A stretch of 64,000 nt of DNA, taken from positions 3,782,001 to 3,846,000 of the forward strand of contig NZ_FMIA01000002.1 in NCBI RefSeq assembly GCF_900091615.1. The letters run 5' to 3'. A program made the position numbers and the translations under genes. Within the stretch, counting starts at the first letter, position 1. Every line of letters begins with the position of its first letter. The notes beneath the pieces are model-generated. The model did no database searches. It worked only from the letters and a program-made list of their open reading frames with translations, and was not told the origin of the DNA. Origin of the DNA: Micromonospora yangpuensis (lineage in GTDB: Bacteria; Actinomycetota; Actinomycetes; Mycobacteriales; Micromonosporaceae). Positions 1 through 8,788 of this stretch are shown here, piece by piece.

Positions 1-1
1 A

Positions 2-292
2 GAGCTGGATTTCGACACCGCGCCGGAGCTCATCGCCGTCGGTGCCGAGCTGCGCCGGGAGGGTCACCAGGAGCTGCTGGTCGACCTGACCGGGGTCACT
101 CTCTGCGATTCCTCCGGGTTGAGTGCCTTCCTGGTGATGCACCGTGGCGGCTCCGGCGCGATCCGGCTGACCGGGATGAGCCCGCAGCTCCAGCAACTGC
201 TGGACCGCACCGGTCTGGCCGAGCTGCTGGCCGTGCAGCACAGCGACGTGACACACCACGGCATCACCGACGGGGACCGCGCGGTCGGCTGA
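2..292 (+). CDS. STAS-domain anti-sigma factor antagonist, 5' truncated by window edge
   Basis: The open frame enters from the left edge and ends at a TGA at 290. The visible 96 residues have the STAS pattern: a beta strand LLVDLTGV, then the phosphorylation-site loop CDSSGLS (the Ser after D is the usual phospho-acceptor of SpoIIAA/RsbV-like antagonists), then a helix and a final LTGMSPQLQQLLDRTGL segment. Proteins of this family bind an anti-sigma kinase and release an alternative sigma factor when unphosphorylated. The partner kinase is not in the window. The N-terminal residues lie outside, so the true start is unknown. Confidence 0.85.
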   Translation, partial: ELDFDTAPELIAVGAELRREGHQELLVDLTGVTLCDSSGLSAFLVMHRGGSGAIRLTGMSPQLQQLLDRTGLAELLAVQHSDVTHHGITDGDRAVG

Positions 293-345
293 GCGCCCCG
301 GCCCGATCCGGGTTTCCGGTCGGCCCGCCCGGGTAGCCGCGCGGG

Positions 346-1491
346 ATGAGCGAGACCGACGGTCGACGCACCGCCCACCGGGCGATGATCGTCATCGGGC
401 TGGTGCTGGCCACCCTGCTCAGCCTGGCGCTGCTCTGGATCACCCGACGGGTGCTGGGCTGGCTGGTGCTCGCCGCGTTCTTCGCGACCGCCCTCAAACC
501 GCTGGTCGACCGCCTGGAGCGCCGACTCGTCCGACGCCGCGCGCTGGCGACGCTGCTGGTCTTCGTGGCCACCTTCACCGTGTTCACCGCGCTGGCAGCG
601 GTGATCGTCGTGCCGCTGTTGGACGAGATCACCCATGCCGTCGACCGGGCCCCGACGCTGCTCGCCCAGGCTCGCGAGGGGCAGGGCCCGGTCGGGGCGG
701 TGCTGGACCGGCTGAATCTGAGCCGGTACGTGGCCACCCACTCCGGCCAGATCGACCAGTACGCCGACCAACTGCGCCGACCCGCCCTGGACCTGCTGCG
801 CGGCGCGGCGGAGACGGTGATCGCCATGATCAGCGTGACGGTGCTGGCGTACCTGATGGTGTTGGAGGCGCCGCGGCTGATCCGCTGCACCCTCGACCTG
901 GTCGGCCCCGGCCCGGGTGAGCGGCTACGACGGGTCGGGCGAGCGGTCTCGCGTACCGTGACCGGCTACCTCACCGGCAACCTGCTGATCAGCGTGATCT
1001 GCGGCGGGCTGACCTTTGTCGTCCTGGTCCTGATGGGGGTGCCGTTCGCCGCGGTGATCGCGCTGCTGGTGGCGATCGCCGACCTCATCCCGCTGGTCGG
1101 GGCGACCCTCGGCGCCCTGATCGCGGCGGGCGCCGGGTTCGTCCACTCGCCCACCGCCGGCATCGTGGTGCTGGTCTTCTTCGTGGTCTACCAACAGGTG
1201 GAGAACCACCTGCTGCAACCGGTGATCATGTCCCGGGCGGTCCGGCTGAACCCGCTGACCGTGCTGGTGAGCGTCTTCCTGGCCGCCGATCTGGCCGGGG
1301 TACTCGGCGCGCTGCTGGCCATCCCGGCCGCCGGGATCGTCCAGATCCTGCTCCGCGAGTTCGCCCCGGCCCGGCCCTGGCTGCGGTCCGGCCGCACCGG
1401 GAAGCCCGTTGGCAGGTCCGGGCGCACCGGGAAGCCCGCGTCCGGGCCGGTCGGCGACGACTCAGCGGCGACGGGCGGGCACCTCGGGTGA
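346..1491 (+). CDS. AI-2E family transporter (PerM/TqsA-like membrane protein)
   Basis: A 381-residue polytopic membrane protein. An N-terminal hydrophobic pair (about residues 12-60) is followed by a soluble stretch (about 90-145) and then four or five further hydrophobic segments (about 150-335). This is the usual layout of the AI-2E transporter superfamily, whose members export small molecules or act as ion antiporters. The motif around PLVGATLGALIAA and the NHLLQPVIMSR block late in the protein are typical of the family. The C-terminal 40 residues are charged and repetitive (SGRTGKP twice). Its 3' end overlaps the convergent NDH-2-like gene by 30 bp. The substrate cannot be told from sequence. 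Confidence 0.85.
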   Translation: MSETDGRRTAHRAMIVIGLVLATLLSLALLWITRRVLGWLVLAAFFATALKPLVDRLERRLVRRRALATLLVFVATFTVFTALAAVIVVPLLDEITHAVDRAPTLLAQAREGQGPVGAVLDRLNLSRYVATHSGQIDQYADQLRRPALDLLRGAAETVIAMISVTVLAYLMVLEAPRLIRCTLDLVGPGPGERLRRVGRAVSRTVTGYLTGNLLISVICGGLTFVVLVLMGVPFAAVIALLVAIADLIPLVGATLGALIAAGAGFVHSPTAGIVVLVFFVVYQQVENHLLQPVIMSRAVRLNPLTVLVSVFLAADLAGVLGALLAIPAAGIVQILLREFAPARPWLRSGRTGKPVGRSGRTGKPASGPVGDDSAATGGHLG

Positions 1492-2763
1492 GGAACTCTC
1501 CAGCGGTACGGCGTTGGCCGGCACCAGACCGAGTTGCACCGCCGGCCGGGGCAGGGCCGCGTCGAGCACCCAGTCGGCGCCGATCCGGGCCCGGTTGCCG
1601 GGCATCGCCAGCAGGTGGTAGCCCCGGGTGACGGCCTTGGCGGGCAGCCCGGACAGGGAGATCTTCAACGGGTTCGCCGCCGCGTCCCGGCCACCCAGAT
1701 CGACCACCCAGCCCAGGTCGTGGTGCTTGTACGGCCGACGTCGCCCCTGCCCGTAGGAGGCGGCGATGTTGTGCGCCACGAGCTTGCCCTGCCGCTGGGC
1801 GTGCTGGGCGGTCATCGTGCAGATCTCGCCGGGGCGGGTCAGGTCGGGCACCGCGGCGGCGTCCCCGCAGGCGTAGACCTCCGGGAACCCGGGGACGTTG
1901 AGGTACTCGTCGACGACGAGCCGGCCCCGCTCGGTACGCAGTCCCAGGTCGGCGACGAACGGATCGGGGCGTACCCCGACGCACCAGACCAGCGAGCAGG
2001 TCGAGACGTACCCGCCGTCGGTCAGCCGCACGCCGTCGGCGGTGGCCTCGGCGACCGAGGTGCCCATCCGCACGTCGACGCCCCGACGCCGCAGCACCCG
2101 GTCGGCGGTGTCCGACATCCGCCGGTCCAGCTCCGGCAGGACCCGGGGGGCCACATCCAGCAGCATCCACCGGGGGCGGATCGACAGCCGGGGTCGTTGG
2201 GCGGCCAACTGGTCGGTGAACAACTGACCGTGGGCGGCCACCTCGGTACCGGTGTAACCCGCGCCGACCACCACGAACGTCGCCCGAGCCTGCTGCTCGG
2301 CCGGATCCTGCGCCTGCTCGGCCAGCTCGATCTGCCGGACCACGTGGTCGTGCAGGTACAGCGCCTCGGGCAGGCCCCGGAAGCCGTGGGCGTACTCGGT
2401 GACCCCCGGGATGGGCAGCAGCTTGTTCACGCTGCCGACGGCGAGCACCAACCGGTCGTACGCCAGCCGGCCCCGGTCGCCCTCGGGCTGGGTGAACCCG
2501 ACCCAGCGGTTCTGCAGGTCGACCCGGTCGGCCTCACCGACGACCACGCGCACCCCGTCGAGGGTCCCGCTCAACGGCACCGAGACCCGACTCGGTTCCA
2601 CCACCCCGGCGGCCACCTCGGGCAGCAACGGCAGGTAGAGGAAGTAGTCGGTCGAGTTCAGCAGCACGATCTCGGCCCGGTCGCGGGCCAGCCGGCTGAG
2701 GGTCTTCGCCGCGTGGTATCCGGCGAAACCGGCCCCCACGATCACCACACGAGGTTTCGTCAT
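1462..2763 (-). CDS. NAD(P)/FAD-dependent oxidoreductase, type II NADH dehydrogenase-like
   Basis: A 433-residue two-dinucleotide-fold flavoprotein. The N-terminal FAD-binding GAGFAG motif lies at about residues 8-13, a second GAGYTG motif for NAD(P)H at about 176, and a late GDAAAVPD block (about 296) contacts FAD. This arrangement matches single-subunit NADH:quinone oxidoreductases (NDH-2), which pass electrons from NADH to quinone at the membrane without proton pumping. The start is placed at the ATG of MTKPRV (2763), which begins directly before the flavin-binding strand; an upstream ATG would add 11 non-homologous residues. The C-terminus is not strongly hydrophobic, so a soluble ferredoxin-reductase-like role is a less likely alternative. 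Confidence 0.82.
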   Translation of the reverse strand: MTKPRVVIVGAGFAGYHAAKTLSRLARDRAEIVLLNSTDYFLYLPLLPEVAAGVVEPSRVSVPLSGTLDGVRVVVGEADRVDLQNRWVGFTQPEGDRGRLAYDRLVLAVGSVNKLLPIPGVTEYAHGFRGLPEALYLHDHVVRQIELAEQAQDPAEQQARATFVVVGAGYTGTEVAAHGQLFTDQLAAQRPRLSIRPRWMLLDVAPRVLPELDRRMSDTADRVLRRRGVDVRMGTSVAEATADGVRLTDGGYVSTCSLVWCVGVRPDPFVADLGLRTERGRLVVDEYLNVPGFPEVYACGDAAAVPDLTRPGEICTMTAQHAQRQGKLVAHNIAASYGQGRRRPYKHHDLGWVVDLGGRDAAANPLKISLSGLPAKAVTRGYHLLAMPGNRARIGADWVLDAALPRPAVQLGLVPANAVPLESSSPEVPARRR

Positions 2764-2849
2764 ACCTGGTGCCGTTCCCGCCGACCCGCCGGACAAACCT
2801 CACCCGACGGACCGACCGGCGACCGACCGGGCCCGCTCCGGACGTGGCG

Positions 2850-2887
2850 AGGCCCCCGGCGCGGAGTCGATCCGCGCGCGGGGGCCT
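2850..2887 (-). terminator. Hairpin downstream of terC
   Basis: A GC-rich inverted repeat (AGGCCCCCG...CGGGGGCCT with an inner CGCGG/CCGCG pairing and a small bulge) lies just past the TerC stop codon and before the next gene. There is no T-tract, as is usual for actinobacterial terminators. Confidence 0.55.
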
Positions 2888-2903
2888 GGTCGTCGCGGCC
2901 GGC

Positions 2904-3923
2904 TCAGAGCCGCTCCTTGATGACCTCCGTCGGGCCGGGCTCGGCGTTGCGGGTGGCCCGCAGGCTGGTGATGGTGACGATGGTCAGCACCCCGACGATG
3001 ACCCCGAGCGAGACCAGGGTGGGGATCTCCGGCAGCCCGGGCCAGATCCCGTGCGCCCAGTGCAGGCCCAGCTTGATGCCGATGAACGCCAGGATGACCG
3101 CCAGGCCGTAGCTGAGGTGCACCAACCGGCTCAGCGCGGCGTGCAGGACGAAGTAGAGCGCCCGCAGTCCGAGCAGCGCGAAGGCGTTGGTCGCGAAGAC
3201 CAGGTACGGATCCTCGGTGATGCCGTAGACGGCGGGCACCGAGTCGACGGCGAAGACGATGTCGGTGGCGAAGACCGCGACCACGACCAGCGCCAGGGGG
3301 GTCAGCGTCCGCCGGCCGCCGAGCTTCACGATCATCCGGGTGCCGTGGTACTCGTTGGTGACCGGCATGATCCGGCGCAGCAACCGGACCGAGCGCATCT
3401 TCGAGATGTCGACTTCCTGCTCGTGCCCGGAGAGGGCGTCGCGCAGCAGCTTGACCGCGGTGAGGATCAGGATGATCGAGAAGAGCAGGAAGGCGAAGTC
3501 GAGCGTCTGCAGGGCGGCGGCGCCGAGGGCGATGAAGATCGCGCGCAGCACCAGCGCCCCGGTGATGCCGAAGAGCAGCACCCGCTGGGCGAGCGCGGCC
3601 GGCACCGCGAAGGCGGCCAGCAGCAGCATGAAGACGAAAAGGTTGTCGACGGAGAGTGACTTCTCCACCAGGTAGCCGGTGAGATACTCCACACCCTGCT
3701 GCGAGCCGAACTCGTACCAGACCCAGGCGCCGAAGGCCAACGGCAGCGCGATGTAGAACGTCGACCAGCCGAGGGCCTCCCGCATCGACACCTCGTGCGG
3801 GCGCCGGGTGACCAGGAAGTCCAGGCACAGCAGGGCGATCACGCCGGCGATGGTGACGGCCCACAGGGTGGGGGTACCGACCGACGTCAGCTCACCGGCG
3901 GACAGATAAGAGATTTCGGGCAT
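2904..3923 (-). CDS. TerC family integral membrane protein
   Basis: A 339-residue protein with about eight hydrophobic segments and acidic residues inside the membrane, as in TerC/Alx/MeeY proteins that export manganese or metallate secretion enzymes. The blocks FGAWVWYEFG, EKSLSVDNLFVF and FATDIVFAVDSVPAV are characteristic; the two Asp-containing motifs (SVDN, AVDS) are the conserved metal-coordinating pair. The ATG at 3923 follows the purine-rich GGAGACCTC directly. The leader carries a yybP-ykoY-type riboswitch, so expression is expected to rise with Mn2+. The length is normal for the actinobacterial family. Confidence 0.9.
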   Translation of the reverse strand: MPEISYLSAGELTSVGTPTLWAVTIAGVIALLCLDFLVTRRPHEVSMREALGWSTFYIALPLAFGAWVWYEFGSQQGVEYLTGYLVEKSLSVDNLFVFMLLLAAFAVPAALAQRVLLFGITGALVLRAIFIALGAAALQTLDFAFLLFSIILILTAVKLLRDALSGHEQEVDISKMRSVRLLRRIMPVTNEYHGTRMIVKLGGRRTLTPLALVVVAVFATDIVFAVDSVPAVYGITEDPYLVFATNAFALLGLRALYFVLHAALSRLVHLSYGLAVILAFIGIKLGLHWAHGIWPGLPEIPTLVSLGVIVGVLTIVTITSLRATRNAEPGPTEVIKERL

Positions 3924-3949
3924 GAGGTCTCCTCGAACACCATTCCATG

Positions 3950-4062
3950 TTCGAGGTCTCCTTCACCCAGCATTCGCTGGGCAACCACCCGAGGTGCACG
4001 CCAGTGCACCGTACTGACCGGTATGGTTCGTGGGAAGTACTCCCCTCGTGCGACAAAGATTA
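3950..4062 (-). promoter_or_regulatory. yybP-ykoY manganese riboswitch upstream of terC
   Basis: Read on the minus strand, the leader contains the two conserved blocks of the yybP-ykoY aptamer: GGGGAGTA near 4045-4038 and GGTGAAGGAGACC near 3967-3955, separated by hairpin arms (GGTGCACTGGCGTGCACC and CCCAGCGAATGCTGGG). It sits directly in front of terC, the classic target of this Mn2+-sensing class. A 9-bp stem with an 8-nt loop (3931-3939 with 3948-3956) follows immediately and could act as expression platform, since it sits between two copies of the ribosome-binding sequence GGAGACCTC. The exact aptamer boundary is approximate. A covariance-model search (Rfam RF00080) would be decisive. Confidence 0.8.
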
Positions 4063-4208
4063 GGCCAGCCGGGCCGGCTTACCAAGTCCAACGGCCCAAC
4101 CCGCCCGCGCGCGCCGCCGGCGAAGCCTGTCGTCCCCAATTTCGTCACGCTGGGTGATCTCCCCGGTCGACACCACTCGCCTGCGGGCCTGCCGGTCGGC
4201 CGCGCCGG

Positions 4209-4619
4209 TCAGGCCCGGCGCAGGGCGGTACCGGGGGCCAACGCCGGCTCGACGATTTCCCGGTAGTCGCGCGGCAGCTGGGTCACCACGTCGTCGAACT
4301 CACCGCCGGAGATCGCCTCCCGCAGGGTGGTGAAGACGGCCTGGACGGCGTACCGGGCGGCGGACTCGTCGAGCCCGGCCCGCAGGCTCACCCGGGCCAC
4401 GAACTCGGCCGCACCGAACCTGTCGGCGGCCTCGGTGCCCGGGCTCGGCCTGAGGACCAACCGCAGTGGCTTGGGCAACTGCGCGGCCAGGTCCAGCACC
4501 TCGCCGCCGGTGAGCCGCTCGGCGAGGGTCTCCAGGGTTGCCCGGGTCAACTCGACCGCCCGCTCGCCGGACGTGCGGGCACGCCGGGCCACCTGGTCGA
4601 TGAAGGTGTCGTAGTCCAT
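4209..4619 (-). CDS. DUF2267 domain protein
   Basis: A 136-residue soluble protein starting MDYDTFIDQVARRA, the usual opening of DUF2267 proteins, with two helical halves (AVELTRATLETLAERLTGGE, then SARYAVQAVFTTLREAISGGE) and a QLP motif in each (AAQLPKPLR, VTQLPRDYR). This internal duplication is typical of the family. The start at 4619 is preceded by GAGGGAG; the open frame continues upstream, but that part is low-complexity and has no homologous look. Function is unknown; members often sit near stress genes. Confidence 0.82.
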   Translation of the reverse strand: MDYDTFIDQVARRARTSGERAVELTRATLETLAERLTGGEVLDLAAQLPKPLRLVLRPSPGTEAADRFGAAEFVARVSLRAGLDESAARYAVQAVFTTLREAISGGEFDDVVTQLPRDYREIVEPALAPGTALRRA

Positions 4620-4951
4620 GCCCGTACTCCCTCGGCTCGTCGGGGCGGCACGGGTACCCGCGGCTGCGGCGGGGAAACGGGGCGCGGCGCCCGGGCCTCG
4701 ACCGGGCCGAAAGCCCACCGGGCCGGAACAGAGCGGGCCGAAAGCCCACCGGGCCGAAACAGGCGGTGCCCCGGACCGCGAACCGCGACCGGGGCACCAC
4801 AGAACCTGACTCCGCCAGCCGGACCCGAACCGGGTCACGGCCGCGAGGCGGATGTACGCCCGAACCGGGCGGGCATCACTGCCGCCGTAAGCATACGTGC
4901 GCCATCGTCCTAACGGATGATTTTCAGCAGAACTGTGGCCCATCGCACGTT
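4620..4951. other. Intergenic region with a short direct repeat
   Basis: No gene is seen between DUF2267 and the pirin gene, which both run leftward; the DUF2267 start and the pirin coding region bound it loosely (pirin coding occupies from 4996 upward). The only structure is a duplicated 28-30-bp segment, GGGCCGAAAGCCCACCGGGC in both copies, at 4701-4731 and 4733-4763 (period 32). Each copy can fold into a small GGGC/GCCC hairpin. Confidence 0.5.
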
Positions 4952-4995
4952 CTTGATCACCTTGGCGGGTACGTGCGGAGCGGGCCGACGCCGGC

Positions 4996-5952
4996 TCAAC
5001 CGCGGGTGCCGCCGTGCCGGTCCCGCACCTTCAGCCGGGTGGTGGGCAGTGCCGGGGCGGGCAGGGGCGGCGCCGGATCGTCGGCCACGGCACCGAACCG
5101 GTCGCTGCCGGCCGCCCAGTCCTGCCGGGCGGCGGCGACCTCCTCGTGGGAGCGGCCGACGAAGTTCCACCACATCACCAACGGCTCCTCGAACGGGACG
5201 CCGCCCAGCAGCAGCAACCGGCTGCCGGGCTCGGCCCGCAGGGTCAACTCCGTCCGACCGGCCCCCAGGTAGAGCAGCACGCCGACCTCCAGCGTCATCC
5301 CGTCGACCTCGGCGGAGCCGGACATGGCAAGCAGTCCGTACTCGAAGTCGTGGCGCAGCGGCACGGTGGCCGGTCGGGGGCCGCCGACAGCGAGGTCCAC
5401 CCCGACCAGCGGCGTGTGCACCACGGCCGGGGACCGGGCGTCGCCCAACTCGCCGACCAGGACCGTACCGACCAGGTCACCGCCCTGCCAGGTCGGCAGG
5501 TCGGCGTGGTGGGCGAAGTCGGCCGCGCCGGCCCGCGCCGGGTCGGGTAGGGCCACCCAGAGCTGCACGCCATGCATGACCGGTGGGCGCGTCGCGGGCG
5601 AGCGTTCGGAGTGGGCGATGCCGTACCCGGAGGTCATCACGTTGAGCTGGCCGGGCCGGATGGGCTGGACGTTGCCGAGGCTGTCCCGGTGGATGATCTC
5701 CCCGTCCAGCAGCCAGGTGACGGTCTGCAGCCCGGTGTGCGGGTGCGGCGGTACGGTCATCCCCGGCCGTTCGGCGACGTCGTCCGGGCCGAAGTGGTCC
5801 ACGAAGCACCACGCGCCGACCATCCGGCGCTGCCGCTGCGGTAGCAGCCGGCGCACCGTGGTCCAACGCCCCAGCGGCACGTCGTGGCCGGGCAACAGGA
5901 CGCTGCCCGGATCGGTCGCGGCCGTGCCGGCTGGCCGGGTCAGCGCCGGCAT
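4996..5952 (-). CDS. Pirin family protein
   Basis: A 318-residue bicupin. The N-terminal cupin has the pirin metal-binding pattern (FVDHFGPD then PHPHTGLQTVTWLLDGEIIHRDSLG, His residues near 55-100) and the GYGIAHSER motif. The C-terminal cupin lacks metal ligands, as usual. Pirins are iron-containing proteins of varied roles, some with quercetinase activity; bacterial ones are poorly understood. I start at the ATG at 5952; a GTG at 5970 adds six residues and cannot be excluded. It is followed on the same strand by nothing closer than DUF2267, so it may be monocistronic. Confidence 0.85.
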   Translation of the reverse strand: MPALTRPAGTAATDPGSVLLPGHDVPLGRWTTVRRLLPQRQRRMVGAWCFVDHFGPDDVAERPGMTVPPHPHTGLQTVTWLLDGEIIHRDSLGNVQPIRPGQLNVMTSGYGIAHSERSPATRPPVMHGVQLWVALPDPARAGAADFAHHADLPTWQGGDLVGTVLVGELGDARSPAVVHTPLVGVDLAVGGPRPATVPLRHDFEYGLLAMSGSAEVDGMTLEVGVLLYLGAGRTELTLRAEPGSRLLLLGGVPFEEPLVMWWNFVGRSHEEVAAARQDWAAGSDRFGAVADDPAPPLPAPALPTTRLKVRDRHGGTRG

Positions 5953-5986
5953 CGTTTCGGTACGCTCCACCGAGCTGACTCTACGC

Positions 5987-7579
5987 TCAGCTGCGCCCGA
6001 CGGTCACCAGGTTGGCCCCGGCGACCAGGTCCACCCAGATGCGGTCGGTGGCGTTGTCCCACTGCGGGCTGTCGACCACCTGCCCGGCGGCGATGCCGGC
6101 CTGCCGCTGGTCGTACACCCGGATCGTGCCGGCGCCGGAAGCGGCCCGGACCCGCGCCGGAGGGTCCCCGGCCGACCGGATCAGCAGCTCGTTCAGGCCG
6201 CCGGACATCCGCACCGACAGGGTGCCGGTGACCTGCGGCAACCGTAGGTCGACCCGGGTCGCTCCGCCGATCAGCTCCACCCCGGCCAGCCGGCCCCGGC
6301 TCAGGTCGAGCACCTGCTCGTCGACCCCGCCCACGATCTTCAACTGCCAGGTGACCCGCGAGTTCAGCACCACGTCGACGACTCCGGGGCCGGGTCGACC
6401 GGTCTGCTCGACGTACAGCCGGACCTTGTCCCCGCGCAGCTGCGGTTCCGGTCTGACACCGCCGGCCGGGGCACCGATCCGGTACAGGTCGTCACCGAGG
6501 TCGTCGGCGCGCAGCGCCAGGGTGGTGAGTCCGTCGAGGAGCTCGAAGGTGGCCGCACGCCGACCGTCCAGCGCCGCGGTCAACGCACCGTCGGGAGCCG
6601 GCTCCGCCGGCACGGCGGTCTCACCCGTGGGTGGTCGACCGTCACCGTCCCCGGAGAACGCCACCCCCAGCGGATTGGGGGCGGCGAGCGTGGCGGCCAC
6701 GGCGGCGGCGCCGAGGGCGAGCACCACCACGACAGCGGCGGTCAACCACCTGGTACCTCGCGACCAGCGGCGCCGGGGCGGCGGCGAACCGTCCGCCGGC
6801 GTGCCGTCGACGTCGATCAGCAGCCCGTCGTCCGGTGGTCCGACCGGCGGCCAGGGCGACATGCCGAGACGGTGGTCGTCGGGTCCCGGCCCGACGTCGC
6901 CGACCAACGGCTCCCACGGGTCGTGCTGGTAGCCGCCGTCGACCCGGCCCAGGGCGCCGGCCACCCAACCCGGGGCGGGATCGGCCGGCACGGCGGCGGA
7001 CTCGACACTGTGCGGGGCCGCGTCGGCGGGCTTGACGGCAGCCTCGTCCGGACTCGGGCCGGCGTCGACAGGGCGCGGGCCGGCGTCTGCCGGTGGCGCG
7101 CCCGCCTCGACGCGACGCGGAGCCGCCTCGGCAGGCACGGCGGCAGGTTCGACGCGACCGGGCACCGGGTCGAAGATGGACGGCGCGGTGCCGGCGGAGG
7201 CCGAGACCGACGCGGTGTCGGCGGGGGCCGACGCGGGGTCAGCCGGGGCCCAGCCCGATGCGGCGCTAGCGGACGCGGCGGCGGGGGCCGACGCGGGGTC
7301 GGCCGGAGCCCAGCCCGATGCGGCGTCGGCGGTGGTCGGCGCGTTGTCGGCTGGTGCGACGCGGACGGGGTCGTCGGCCGGCGCACGGTCGGCGCGCGTC
7401 GGACCGTTGGCCGGCCGGTGCGGTGGTGTGGGCGGAGCGCCCCCGGTCGCTACATCCGGCCAGAACTCCTCCGTGGTCGGCACGGTGGCCGGTGCGAGTC
7501 CCACGATCTCGATCGTGGGCTCGTCGGCATCCGGGACAGGTCTCGTCACCGGACGTCGGTACATCTCGTGGTCCGACAC
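5987..7579 (-). CDS. Single-pass membrane protein with Ala/Pro-rich N-terminus and beta-rich C-terminal domain
   Basis: About 530 residues from a GTG at 7579 (preceded by AAGGGGAAGG). The first ~270 residues are low-complexity Ala/Pro/Asp with a near-perfect 24-27-residue duplication containing ASGWAPADPASAPA. A hydrophobic segment at about residue 300 (WLTAAVVVVLALGAAAVAAT) follows a basic cluster, predicting the repetitive region is cytoplasmic and the C-terminus outside. The external 220 residues alternate short hydrophobic strands with Gly turns (GGVDEQVLDLSRGRLAGVEL, GGATRVDLRLP, GGLNELLIR), as in DUF4097-like beta-solenoids. No enzyme motif is visible. Function unknown. Confidence 0.7.
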   Translation of the reverse strand: MSDHEMYRRPVTRPVPDADEPTIEIVGLAPATVPTTEEFWPDVATGGAPPTPPHRPANGPTRADRAPADDPVRVAPADNAPTTADAASGWAPADPASAPAAASASAASGWAPADPASAPADTASVSASAGTAPSIFDPVPGRVEPAAVPAEAAPRRVEAGAPPADAGPRPVDAGPSPDEAAVKPADAAPHSVESAAVPADPAPGWVAGALGRVDGGYQHDPWEPLVGDVGPGPDDHRLGMSPWPPVGPPDDGLLIDVDGTPADGSPPPRRRWSRGTRWLTAAVVVVLALGAAAVAATLAAPNPLGVAFSGDGDGRPPTGETAVPAEPAPDGALTAALDGRRAATFELLDGLTTLALRADDLGDDLYRIGAPAGGVRPEPQLRGDKVRLYVEQTGRPGPGVVDVVLNSRVTWQLKIVGGVDEQVLDLSRGRLAGVELIGGATRVDLRLPQVTGTLSVRMSGGLNELLIRSAGDPPARVRAASGAGTIRVYDQRQAGIAAGQVVDSPQWDNATDRIWVDLVAGANLVTVGRS

Positions 7580-7678
7580 GACCTTCCCCTTTCGCGGTCC
7601 CCCGCCAGGAGATACGTGCCCGGACCGCTTTCGGATCAACCCGGCGCAGGTCACGCTGCCGGGTGTGGAGACGCCGCT

Positions 7679-7709
7679 GGCCGGTACCCCCGGATGGGGG
7701 GTACCGGCC
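7679..7709 (-). terminator. 13-bp perfect stem terminator
   Basis: GGCCGGTACCCCC and its complement flank a 5-nt loop (7692-7696). It lies 28 bp past the stop of the lysozyme-like gene on the same strand. Confidence 0.65.
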
Positions 7710-7736
7710 AACGGCCTTGAACCTGTATCGCGGGGG

Positions 7737-8327
7737 TCAGCTGTTCCAGTGCTCGGCGACCAGGTCAGCGGCCTGCTTCTCCCACTGCGCGTAGTGGTCC
7801 GGGAACGCCGACACCTGCACCGTCTGCGCGGCCCTGGTCAACGACATGTCCTCCCAGCCATCGACCTGCTTCAGACCCTTCAGGAACGCCGTGGTCGCAT
7901 ACTGCGGATCGGTGATCTGCTCCACCGTCCCCCAACCACTGGACGGACGCTGCTGGAACAAGCCCTGCGAGTCATGATCGTTACGGTCACCCAGATGACC
8001 CAGGTTCTCCAACTTCGACTCCTGCAAACTGGTAGCGATCGCCACCACCGCGGCCCGCTCGTCCATCCCGGCCTTCTTCGTCGCCGCGATGATCTCCTTC
8101 GTGTTGGTCACCTGCTCGTCGTTCAACTCGATACGCGACTGACCCGACGGCTCACCATGCGGCAGCAGAGCCGCCGTGTCCGGCTTCGACTCCTGCACCG
8201 CAGCCACCGGAGCCAGACCCGACGTCACCGGGGTGGCATCCTGATGATTCAGCGGACCCGCCGCCAGACCACCGGCAACCGCCAGACCCGCAATACCCAA
8301 CACACTCCTACGAATGATCGTCGTCAT
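7737..8327 (-). CDS. Secreted lysozyme-like/transglycosylase-fold protein, copy 1
   Basis: A 196-residue protein starting at the ATG of MTTIIRR (GGAG 8 bp upstream). Residues 1-25 form a signal peptide (SVLGIAGLAVAGGLAAG). The C-terminal domain begins at about 80 and contains the catalytic-looking IATSLQESKLENL helix (Glu of QESK is the likely acid), then HDSQGLFQQRPSSGWG and YAQWEKQAADLV, the pattern of actinobacterial lysozyme-superfamily wall proteins. It is a paralogue of the gene at 10400-11107, sharing LQESKL, HDSQGLFQQRPSSGWGT and QTVQVSA blocks. A role in peptidoglycan remodelling is an inference from family and secretion. Confidence 0.75.
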   Translation of the reverse strand: MTTIIRRSVLGIAGLAVAGGLAAGPLNHQDATPVTSGLAPVAAVQESKPDTAALLPHGEPSGQSRIELNDEQVTNTKEIIAATKKAGMDERAAVVAIATSLQESKLENLGHLGDRNDHDSQGLFQQRPSSGWGTVEQITDPQYATTAFLKGLKQVDGWEDMSLTRAAQTVQVSAFPDHYAQWEKQAADLVAEHWNS

Positions 8328-8788
8328 GAGAAAGCTCCAACCTGGGGGTCGACACCCACACCACAAGGGGAAAAACACCGGTGCGGATGCGAGCACCACG
8401 AGGCGCCCACCAACAAGAAAAGGGGAAAGATCCCGCCGACCGGGAGCAGAGAAGAACCCCTGCTCACCGCGCCGGGTCCAGATGTAACGACCGACCACCC
8501 ACCGTCATTCCCCGGCGGGCCCACCCGGCCCGGCCCGCAGGCCGAACCGCCGAGCTACTCGGTCGTACGCAGGGTGTAACGACCCCCGGCCCGCACCCAT
8601 TCCACCCCGACCCCGCCCAGAGAACCGGACAAAACCCCCGACGCGCCTCAACTCGCCCCCAACAAGGGACAGGCGTTCACCTCAGACCCCCCGAAGAGAC
8701 AAAGCGGACATAAGGCCTGGTCGGCTGCGTTCACGGCCGCACTGTCCACGGGCCGACGAGCGACCCAATCACCCACCCGCACCCAGGC
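8328..8788. other. Leader/intergenic region of the lysozyme-like gene
   Basis: No coding sequence is supported. On the minus strand there are two copies of TCGTTACA (8490-8483 and 8582-8575, 92 bp apart) that may be regulatory. I looked for a c-di-AMP (ydaO) aptamer, common before actinobacterial wall hydrolases, and did not find its conserved blocks. Confidence 0.4.

Noticed and set aside
2769..3659. 296-residue frame opposite terC
   Set aside because: Asp/Gln/Arg-rich shadow; terC is well supported on the other strand.
8328..8600. Possible c-di-AMP riboswitch before the lysozyme-like gene
   Set aside because: The conserved aptamer blocks could not be found; only a repeated TCGTTACA was seen.
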